From contig CANRGG010000005.1 of NCBI GenBank assembly GCA_947630115.1, forward strand, positions 1-64,000: a DNA stretch of 64,000 nucleotides. Reading direction: 5' to 3'. A program made the position numbers and the translations under genes. Of the stretch, positions 57,756 through 64,000 are shown one piece after another; the first letter of the stretch is position 1, and the number at the start of each line of letters is the position of its first letter. This DNA comes from an uncultured Clostridia bacterium (lineage in GTDB: Bacteria > Bacillota > Clostridia > Christensenellales > Borkfalkiaceae). Below the pieces are notes generated by a model that had not been told where the DNA came from, searched no databases, and saw only the letters and a program-made list of their open reading frames with translations.

Positions 57756-59007
57756 TCTTCTCTCGGTATGGGGCACGATCGGCTCCGTCTTGCTTGCGAT
57801 CCTCATCCTGCTCGTCATGATCACCATTCACGAGTTCGGACACTATCTCGCGGGCAAGATCTTCCATTTCACCATCAACGAATTTTCGATCGGATTCGGT
57901 CCCGCCCTCTTCAAGCATACCAACAAAAAGACGGGCGAACTGTTCGCCGTGCGGCTCATTCCGCTCGGCGGCTATTGCGCGTTCGAAGGAGAGGACGGCC
58001 TCGACGAAGAGGAGGAAAAGAAACCGGAAGAGGCGCCCGTCTCCCCCTTCTCCGACCTGGACGGGGAGATGGCGGAAGCGCCCGTCCAAAGCGCGGACGG
58101 TGCGGCGGAGGGCGAGCCCGAACCCTCGGAAAAAAAGCAGCCCGATCCCAACTCTTTCACGAAAAAACCCTGCTGGCAGCGGATCATCGTGCTGATCGCG
58201 GGCGCGCTCATGAACTATTTGCTCGCGCTGCTTCTCATCATGATCGGGATCTTTGCCTACGGGCAGAACATGGTGCTCGTCACCGGCGTGGATTCCCCCG
58301 AGGACGGCATGGCGAAGCTCTATTCCTTCCAGGAGGGCGACATTCTGCTCCGGGCGGACGGGAAGAGCCTGTATCTGACGACGGACATCGCGCGGGCGGT
58401 CAACGGCAAGAAGGCGGGTGAGAGCGTCACCTTCCTCGTCGCGCAGAAGCGGGAGGACGGCAGCTTCACCGAACCGGAGGAGCGGGTCATCGTCTTGCGG
58501 GAGGACGTCAACGTCAAAAACAGCGGCGACAATCGCTTTTTGCATGCGATCGGGATCGGCGTGGGAGAGCCCGACGAAAACGGGAACCGTTACTATGAAC
58601 TCACCGACATCTCCTACCGGTTCGGCTTCTGGGAGGCGATCGGAAGATCTTTCGTCTACTCCTTCAAGATTGCGGGCTCCATCTTCCGGGTGCTCGGCGA
58701 ACTTCTGACGGGAAAACTCGGGCTTTCGGCGTTCGGGGGACCGGTGACAACGGTCACGATGACTTCGCAGATCGTCTCGCGCGGCTTCCGCTACTTCCTC
58801 GAGATCGCGGGCTATATCGGCGTCAATCTCGCCGTGTTCAACCTTCTGCCCATTCCTGCCCTCGACGGCAGCAAGGTGGTGTTCACCGCCATCGAATGGG
58901 TGCGCGGGAAGCCGATCAGCCGCAAGGTCGAGGCGATCATCCATGCCGTCGGATTCGTGCTCCTTCTGGGCTTTGCGATCCTGGTGGACATTCTGCAATT
59001 CGTGTAA
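57745..59007 (+). CDS. rseP: Site-2 intramembrane metalloprotease (RseP/RasP family)
   Basis: Zinc protease embedded in the membrane that cuts membrane-bound regulators and signal-peptide remnants. 420 residues. HEFGHYLAGK in the first helix is the zinc site, and NLLPIPALDGSK in the last part supplies the third ligand. A PDZ domain lies between. Unusual is an acidic low-complexity insert of about 50 residues (starting EDGLDEEEEKK) in the loop before the second helix pair. ATG 57745 is favoured over 57727. It overlaps the dxr end, continuing the operon. Confidence 0.95.
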   Translation: MASNLLSVWGTIGSVLLAILILLVMITIHEFGHYLAGKIFHFTINEFSIGFGPALFKHTNKKTGELFAVRLIPLGGYCAFEGEDGLDEEEEKKPEEAPVSPFSDLDGEMAEAPVQSADGAAEGEPEPSEKKQPDPNSFTKKPCWQRIIVLIAGALMNYLLALLLIMIGIFAYGQNMVLVTGVDSPEDGMAKLYSFQEGDILLRADGKSLYLTTDIARAVNGKKAGESVTFLVAQKREDGSFTEPEERVIVLREDVNVKNSGDNRFLHAIGIGVGEPDENGNRYYELTDISYRFGFWEAIGRSFVYSFKIAGSIFRVLGELLTGKLGLSAFGGPVTTVTMTSQIVSRGFRYFLEIAGYIGVNLAVFNLLPIPALDGSKVVFTAIEWVRGKPISRKVEAIIHAVGFVLLLGFAILVDILQFV

Positions 59008-59032
59008 AAGAAACAGCCGAAGAGGGAACCTT

Positions 59033-59614
59033 ATGGAAAATTTCTACGCCTATATGGACCGCATGAAGTTCATCAAGCGCTGGCAGCTCATGCGCTCGGT
59101 GCGGGACGAGAACATCATGGAGCACTCCCAATCGGTGGCGATGCTCACCCATGCGCTCTGCCTCATCGAAAACCAGGTCTACGGCGGCGCGGTCAACGCC
59201 GAAAAAGCCGTCCTCTACGCCATCTATCACGAGGTGAGCGAGGTCATGACAGGCGATCTGCCCACTCCCGTCAAATATTTCAACAACAGCATTCACGGGG
59301 AATACGAAAAATTGGAACTCCTCGCCGTGGACAAGATCGCAAACACCTTGCCCGAAGAGCTCCGCGGCGCCCTCCGTCCCTATCTCTGCGCGGACAAGCA
59401 GTCGGAGGAATACCGCTACATGAAGGCGGCGGACAAGCTCTCCGCCTATCTCAAATGTCTCGAAGAGCTGCGCTCGGGCAACGAGGAGTTCAAAAAGGCG
59501 GAAAAGACCATCAAAGATTCCCTTTCCCGCCTCTCCATGCGCGCCGTGGACTACTTTTTCGAACATTTTATCCCCGCCTTCTCCCTCACGCTGGACGAGC
59601 TCGAGGGGCTTTGA
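59033..59614 (+). CDS. yfbR: YfbR-like 5'-deoxynucleotidase (HD domain)
   Basis: HD-domain phosphohydrolase of 193 residues that removes phosphate from deoxynucleoside 5'-monophosphates. Metal ligands: the first His in MEHSQSVAMLTHAL, the HD-like pair in YAIYHEVSEVMTGDLPTPVKY, and a later Asp in AADKLSAYLKCLEEL. The classical HD dipeptide reads HE here, as in the YfbR family. ATG 59033 follows AGAGGGAA; the track extension overlaps rseP. The last codons are part of a tandem repeat. Confidence 0.88.
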   Translation: MENFYAYMDRMKFIKRWQLMRSVRDENIMEHSQSVAMLTHALCLIENQVYGGAVNAEKAVLYAIYHEVSEVMTGDLPTPVKYFNNSIHGEYEKLELLAVDKIANTLPEELRGALRPYLCADKQSEEYRYMKAADKLSAYLKCLEELRSGNEEFKKAEKTIKDSLSRLSMRAVDYFFEHFIPAFSLTLDELEGL

Positions 59615-59754
59615 GCGTGGGAAGAGCCTGAAAAACCGCCGCCGCGAGAGGCTTTGAACGGAAAGGCCCTGAAAACCGACCGCGCGAGGGGCTTTAAGCG
59701 TGGAATATCTTGAAAAATCGACCGTCGCGAGGAACTTTTGTGCGGCATTATCTT
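59606..59754 (+). repeat. Four degenerate tandem repeats of about 40-45 bp
   Basis: The pattern GGCTTTGAACG...CCTGAAAA-CCGACCG-CGCGAGG recurs three times and a fourth, more decayed unit (ACTTTTGTGCGG...CTTAAAAAATCC) leads into the terminator. The first unit includes the end and stop of yfbR. No reading frame is maintained. Confidence 0.65.
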
Positions 59755-59801
59755 AAAAAATCCGCCGCGGCTGCCATTTGGCAGCCGCGGCGGAATTTTT
59801 T
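59755..59801. terminator. Bidirectional terminator between yfbR and rqcH
   Basis: Perfect stem TCCGCCGCGGCTGCC / complement (59761-59794) with AAAAAA before and TTTTTT after. It serves both convergent genes. Confidence 0.92.
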
Positions 59802-61494
59802 AAGTTTCACCGCTCTCCCGTTCATTCTCCGGAAGCGGTTCGGCCAAGACCGTCTGATAGTCGCTGTATACGACGAACCCCGCCTTCGCCCCGCGCGGTT
59901 TTTTGACGAAGCGCGCCTTGCAGTAATCGACGGGGACCTTCCCGCCCCCCTTTGCGTCCGAATATCGCACGCAGACGGACGCGGCAAAGCCGATCACCTC
60001 CTCCGGCACGGTCTGTTTCCGGGCCTTGACGAGGACGTGGCTCGAATGGTATTTCTGCGTGTGCAGCCAGAGATCGTCGGGATCGCTCTCCCGCAAAAGT
60101 CTGTCGTTTTGCAGGTTGTTCCGCCCCGAAAGAATGCAAAAGCCTCCCCTTTCGAAGCGGCGGAAGGAAATCTCCGTCTCCCTGCCGGTTTTCTTTCCCG
60201 CGCCGCCCTTTCCGGACCCGCTTTGCGGGGCTTTCAAAATCTTTGCAACGATCAGCTCTTCCTCCGCCGAGCGCAGGTCCTCGATCGCGGAAGCGGCGCC
60301 GATCTGCGCCAGGACGCTTTCGAGATAGTCGATCTCCTCCCTTGCCTCCGCTTCCTGCGGGCGGAGAAATTCCAGCGCGCGCTTCTGTTTGCGGTATTTT
60401 TTGAAATAGTTCTGCGCATTCTGCGCGGGGGAAAGCGTCTCGTCGAGCGCGATCTTGCGCGTCTTTCCGCTCTCGTCGTAAAAATCGGGCAGCTCGCAGC
60501 TCTTCATGCCGCGGGAAAGCACATAGAGATTGGCGGTCAGAAGCTCGCCCTTGACGCGGTTTTCTTCCGCGGACGCCGCCTCGCGCAGTTTTTCGGCGAT
60601 CCCGGCGAGTTTTTTCTCCTGCTTTTTCTTCTGCGCCGAAACCGCCGCAGACAGTCGCCGCCGCTCCCCTTCCAGCCGCTTGATCGCGCGCTTTTTTGCG
60701 TAAAAATAGGACTGTGCCGCAGAAAGGGTCTCAAAATGTTTGGCGCCCGCGACGGATCTCGCGGAAAAATCGACGGGAACGCCCTCCCGTTCGAGAACGC
60801 AGGGGGAGATCTCGTCCGAAAAGATCGTCGAATAGACGTATTCCGCAAGATCGCCGCCCGCAAAGTCCGCCGCGATGCGCTCCGCCGTGACGGGGGCGAG
60901 CCCCGCGACGCGAGAGAACAAAAACCGCGACAATTCCCCCTCGGGCGGGGTCGAAAAGAGCCGCCTGAGCGCCGCTTTGTCGGACGGATCGACCTTATCC
61001 TGCCGCGCGGGAGGGAGATATTTCGCTCCGGGCAGGATGGTGCGGCGGAAATTTTCGTCGAGCGCCGTCGTTTTCATCGCGCCGAGGATGATCCCGTTCT
61101 CGGTCAGAATGACGTTGGAATACTTCCCCATGATCTCGCAGCGCAGCTCCCTCTCGCAGCAGGAAAAATCGGACGGACAGTACAGTTTCAAAATCAGAAT
61201 GCGTTCGAACCCGTCCAAAGAGACGCTCAAAATCTGGGCACCCGTCAGATCTTTCCGAAGCAGCATGCAGAAATTGGGCGCGACGAGCGGATTTTCCTGC
61301 CGGTCCTCGGTAAAATAAACGCCGCAATCCCCCGCATTTGCGTTCACGGTGAGTTTCACCGTCCCCTTTCCGGTGTATATTAGAAAGGAGAGTTCTTCCT
61401 TTTCGGGCTGGTTGATCTTGTTGATCTTTCCGCCCCTCAGCGCGCCGTCGAGCTCTTTCGCAACGAGACGCAGCGTGAAAGTATCCTGCGGCAT
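59800..61494 (-). CDS. rqcH: Ribosome quality control factor RqcH (NFACT family)
   Basis: Binds 50S subunits with a stuck peptidyl-tRNA and recruits alanyl-tRNA to add C-terminal Ala tails; older name fibronectin-binding protein FbpA. 564 residues: NFACT-N (DTFTLRLVAKELDGALRGGKI), HhH region (ERIAADFAGGDLAEYVYS), long coiled coil (residues about 270-430), then NFACT-R with DPDDLWLHTQKYHSSHV. The ORF track's N-terminal extension is not needed: ATG 61494 follows AAAGGAGG. It is divergent from tig with a promoter at 61535-61563. Confidence 0.94.
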   Translation of the reverse strand: MPQDTFTLRLVAKELDGALRGGKINKINQPEKEELSFLIYTGKGTVKLTVNANAGDCGVYFTEDRQENPLVAPNFCMLLRKDLTGAQILSVSLDGFERILILKLYCPSDFSCCERELRCEIMGKYSNVILTENGIILGAMKTTALDENFRRTILPGAKYLPPARQDKVDPSDKAALRRLFSTPPEGELSRFLFSRVAGLAPVTAERIAADFAGGDLAEYVYSTIFSDEISPCVLEREGVPVDFSARSVAGAKHFETLSAAQSYFYAKKRAIKRLEGERRRLSAAVSAQKKKQEKKLAGIAEKLREAASAEENRVKGELLTANLYVLSRGMKSCELPDFYDESGKTRKIALDETLSPAQNAQNYFKKYRKQKRALEFLRPQEAEAREEIDYLESVLAQIGAASAIEDLRSAEEELIVAKILKAPQSGSGKGGAGKKTGRETEISFRRFERGGFCILSGRNNLQNDRLLRESDPDDLWLHTQKYHSSHVLVKARKQTVPEEVIGFAASVCVRYSDAKGGGKVPVDYCKARFVKKPRGAKAGFVVYSDYQTVLAEPLPENERESGET

Positions 61495-61534
61495 AACGCC
61501 TCCTTTGCGCCGTAAAATGTCTCCGAACGACGAT

Positions 61535-61563
61535 ATTATACCCGATAAATCAAAATTTGTAAA
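61535..61563 (-). promoter_or_regulatory. rqcH promoter
   Basis: Minus strand TTTACA (61563-61558), 17-base spacer, TATAAT (61540-61535). Confidence 0.7.
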
Positions 61564-61592
61564 CGAAATCGCTTTCCTTTTCGAAAGCATTA

Positions 61593-61601
61593 TGTTAAAA
61601 T
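61593..61601 (+). promoter_or_regulatory. tig promoter (extended -10)
   Basis: TGTTAAAAT: TAAAAT (61596-61601) with TGT in front. The -35 (TTTCCT, about 61573-61578) is weak. Confidence 0.45.
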
Positions 61602-61642
61602 ATAGCTTGCGAAATTATTGTCAGGAAAATCAGGAGTATAAC

Positions 61643-62947
61643 ATGAAGTACAAAGTAAAATCCGCCGAAAAAAGCACGGTCAAGATCACCATCAACTTTA
61701 CCCCCGAAGAATGGGAAGAAGCCAACAACAAAGCCTACCTTCAAAACCGCGGCCGCTATGCGGTGAACGGTTTCCGCAAGGGCAAAGTTCCCCGCCACGT
61801 CCTCGAACTGTATTACGGCAAGGGCGTGTTCTATGAAGAGGCACTCAACCTCCTCTTCCAGGAACATTATCCCGAGATCGTCAAGAAAGAGGAGAAAAAA
61901 CACACCTTCGTGGGCGAGCCGACCCTCTCCCTCGGCGAGGATTTCTCCGAGGAGAACATCGTGCTCGAGGCGGTCGCGCCCGTCAAGCCCGACGTCGTGA
62001 TCGACCAATACAAGGGTATAAAAATTTCCAAGTATGAGTATACTGTTACGGACGCCGAAGTCGAGGAGACGATCCATGCGGATCGCGAACGCTTCGCCGA
62101 ACGGATCGAGATCAAAGACCGTCCCGCGCAGATGGGCGACATCGCGACGATCGACTTCCTGGGCAAAAAGGACGGCGTGCCCTTCGAAGGGGGCGCGGCG
62201 GAGGGACAGCAGCTCGAGCTCGGCTCCAAGGCGTTCATCCCCGGCTTCGAAGAGGGGGTCGTCGGCATGAACGTCGGCGAAACAAAGGACCTTTCCGTCA
62301 CCTTCCCCGAAAATTATTCCGCAAAAGATCTTGCGGGTAAGGAAGCGGTGTTCACCGTCACCCTGCACAAGCTGGAGGAAAAGAAACTGCCCGAGCTTGA
62401 TGAGGAATTCGCCAAGAAAATGAAGTACGATTCCCTCGACGCCTACAAGGAAAAGGTGCGCGCCCGCCTCGAACAGAGCGCGAAGTCCCGCAGCGTCAAC
62501 GACACCGAGAACGCCATCCTCTCCAAGATCGCCGAGACCGCCCACGCCGAGATCCCGGACGCCATGATCGATCGGGAATGCGAGGTCTCCATGCAGCGGA
62601 TGGAGTACAGTCTCATGTACCAGGGGATCAAGCTCGACGATTATCTCAAATACCTCGGCAAGACGCGCGAGGAGTTCAAGAAGGGCTATGAAAGCGAGGC
62701 GAGAAACACCGTTCTCCGCCAGCTCATCATCGAAAAGCTCATCAAGGACGAGAACATCGAGGCAAGCGAGGAGGAGATCGCCGCAAAGGTCGCCGAACAG
62801 GCGAAGAGCGTCGGCAAAGAGCCGGAGGAATACCGCAAGAGCATGGATCCTCGCCAGCTGGAATACATCGAGAACGACATTAAACTGACCAAACTGTTCG
62901 AATTTCTCGAAAACAACAACGAAATGATCTTGGAGGAAACAAAATGA
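61643..62947 (+). CDS. tig: Trigger factor
   Basis: Ribosome-bound chaperone and peptidyl-prolyl isomerase, 434 residues. N-terminal ribosome-binding domain with [20 protein letters not shown] (equivalent to GFRxGKxP), FKBP domain ([40 protein letters not shown]), then the helical chaperone arms. ATG 61643 follows CAGGAG. Its stop overlaps the clpP start (ATGA), forming the tig-clpP-clpX operon seen in many Bacillota. Confidence 0.98.
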   Translation: MKYKVKSAEKSTVKITINFTPEEWEEANNKAYLQNRGRYAVNGFRKGKVPRHVLELYYGKGVFYEEALNLLFQEHYPEIVKKEEKKHTFVGEPTLSLGEDFSEENIVLEAVAPVKPDVVIDQYKGIKISKYEYTVTDAEVEETIHADRERFAERIEIKDRPAQMGDIATIDFLGKKDGVPFEGGAAEGQQLELGSKAFIPGFEEGVVGMNVGETKDLSVTFPENYSAKDLAGKEAVFTVTLHKLEEKKLPELDEEFAKKMKYDSLDAYKEKVRARLEQSAKSRSVNDTENAILSKIAETAHAEIPDAMIDRECEVSMQRMEYSLMYQGIKLDDYLKYLGKTREEFKKGYESEARNTVLRQLIIEKLIKDENIEASEEEIAAKVAEQAKSVGKEPEEYRKSMDPRQLEYIENDIKLTKLFEFLENNNEMILEETK

Positions 62948-63537
62948 ACGAAAAAAACGTACTCATCCCCTATGTCGTGGAACGCACGTCGGGGGGCGAG
63001 CGCAGCTATGACCTCTATTCCCGCCTGTTGGAGGACCGGATCGTCTTTTTAAGCGGCGAGATCGACGACGCCGTCGCGAACACCGTCGTGGCGCAGCTCA
63101 TCTATCTCGAGGGCAAGGATCCCGGAAAGGACATCAGCCTCTATATCAACAGCCCGGGGGGCTCGGTCTCCGCAGGGCTTGCGATCTACGACACGATGAA
63201 CTATATCAAGTGCGATGTCTCGACGATCTGTATCGGCATGGCGGCTTCGATGGCGGCGTTCCTGCTCTCTTCGGGCGCGAAGGGCAAGCGCTTTGCCCTC
63301 AAAAACAGCGAAGTCATGATCCATCAGCCCTTGGGCGGCGCGCAGGGGCAGGCGAGCGATATCCGGATCCAGGCGGAGCACATCCTCCGGATCAAGCGCA
63401 GGATGAACGAGATCCTCGCGCGCAACACCGGACGGACGGTGCAGGAGATCGAACGGGATACCGACCGCGACAACTATCTCACCGCCGACGAAGCCCTCTC
63501 CTACGGGCTCATCGACAAAGTTTACGAACGCCGTTGA
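62944..63537 (+). CDS. clpP: ATP-dependent Clp protease proteolytic subunit
   Basis: Serine protease subunit forming the 14-mer chamber used by ClpX and other ATPases. 197 residues. Catalytic Ser in [19 protein letters not shown], His in [14 protein letters not shown], Asp in [11 protein letters not shown] (TDRDN). N-terminus [30 protein letters not shown] is typical. Starts inside the tig stop codon. Confidence 0.98.
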   Translation: MNEKNVLIPYVVERTSGGERSYDLYSRLLEDRIVFLSGEIDDAVANTVVAQLIYLEGKDPGKDISLYINSPGGSVSAGLAIYDTMNYIKCDVSTICIGMAASMAAFLLSSGAKGKRFALKNSEVMIHQPLGGAQGQASDIRIQAEHILRIKRRMNEILARNTGRTVQEIERDTDRDNYLTADEALSYGLIDKVYERR

Positions 63538-63597
63538 CCTTTTTGCGGCATTCCAAATCCGAAGGACCGTTCCCGGTCCGTACATAAAGGGGGTAAT

Positions 63598-64000
63598 ATG
63601 CCGAAATACGAACAAAGCTGTTCCTTCTGCGGAAAGGAAAAATCCAAAACCAAAAAACTCATTGCGGGTCCCGACGGGATCTTTATCTGCGACGAATGCG
63701 TCGAGCTTTGCAAGGATATGCTCGATAAAATGCCGTCCTCTTCGCCCGCCGAGCAGATCGAACTCAAAAAACCCGCCGAGATCAAGGCGGAACTCGACCA
63801 ATATATCATCGGGCAGGACAAGGCGAAGCGGGTGCTCTCCGTCGCAGTCTACAACCATTATAAGCGTATCAATTCCCTCCTTTCGGGCAAAAAGGACGAC
63901 GACGTTGAGATCGAAAAGAGCAACATCCTCCTCCTCGGGCCCACGGGCAGCGGCAAAACCCTTCTTGCGCGGACGCTTGCCAAAATTCTGAACGTCCCCT
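63598..64000 (+). CDS. clpX: ClpX ATPase, N-terminal part (truncated by window end)
   Basis: AAA+ unfoldase that feeds substrates to ClpP. Not listed in the ORF track because it has no stop before the edge. ATG 63598 follows AAAGGGGG. The zinc-binding domain is [14 protein letters not shown]...[14 protein letters not shown] (four cysteines), followed by [33 protein letters not shown] and the Walker A loop [15 protein letters not shown]. About 134 residues are visible of a usual 410-430. Lies 60 bases after clpP. Confidence 0.97.
   Translation, partial: MPKYEQSCSFCGKEKSKTKKLIAGPDGIFICDECVELCKDMLDKMPSSSPAEQIELKKPAEIKAELDQYIIGQDKAKRVLSVAVYNHYKRINSLLSGKKDDDVEIEKSNILLLGPTGSGKTLLARTLAKILNVP

Overview
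The window looks like chromosome from a GC-rich, endospore-forming, anaerobic Clostridia-type Bacillota. The evidence is a gerA-gerB-gerC germination operon, spoIIE, a long SRP RNA that keeps its Alu domain, a single-chain pyruvate:ferredoxin oxidoreductase, strong Shine-Dalgarno sites with several TTG and GTG starts, and many near-consensus sigma-A promoters (TTGACA-N17-TATAAT). I cannot name a species. No phage, transposase or CRISPR array is visible.

Layout. 1-5.7 kb: end of gerA, then gerB, gerC, an 800-bp non-coding stretch with unusual structure, and spoIIE. 5.7-6.9 kb: an AT-rich two-gene cassette (membrane protein and XRE regulator) lying between two near-identical hairpins. 7-16 kb: gpmI, then a leftward dut-trmB-adh-glycosyltransferase operon and PFOR. 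16-22.5 kb: SRP RNA, a 1.6k-residue repeat surface protein, a Cys/Asn/Gly-rich small protein and a GNAT enzyme. 22.6-29.7 kb: DegV, cysteine desulfidase, and a hybrid histidine kinase coupled to a solute-binding lipoprotein. 29.7-37.3 kb: a surface cluster around a 1957-residue protein that joins a phosphodiester glycosidase-like domain to a purple-acid-phosphatase-like domain, with two small lipoproteins. 37.5-41.8 kb: two ion transporters, paired palindromes and an orphan pilin-like protein. 41.8-51.5 kb: CtpA-type protease, a membrane protein, a four-gene STAS/HATPase/sigma/HATPase module, a HAD phosphatase with a degenerate dehydrogenase-like protein and a degenerate sugar-ABC ATPase, and a MATE transporter. 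51.6-64 kb: the housekeeping run rpsB-tsf-pyrH-frr-uppS-cdsA-dxr-rseP-yfbR, then divergent rqcH and tig-clpP-clpX (clpX runs off the end).

How the genes work together. SpoIIE is a PP2C phosphatase that in known sporulators activates a partner-switch sigma factor. The partner-switch operon at 45-46.6 kb has the same kind of logic, but its sigma factor resembles the SigB type and one of its two HATPases has lost its ATP-binding boxes. The isoprenoid and phospholipid genes (dxr, uppS, cdsA) sit with translation factors in a conserved order. The most unusual places are the leader ahead of spoIIE (perfect promoter, four tiny ORFs with strong ribosome sites, then two tandem terminator-like repeats), the hairpin-bounded cassette, the bifunctional giant surface protein, the kinase/solute-binding pair, and the two degenerate enzymes near 48 kb.
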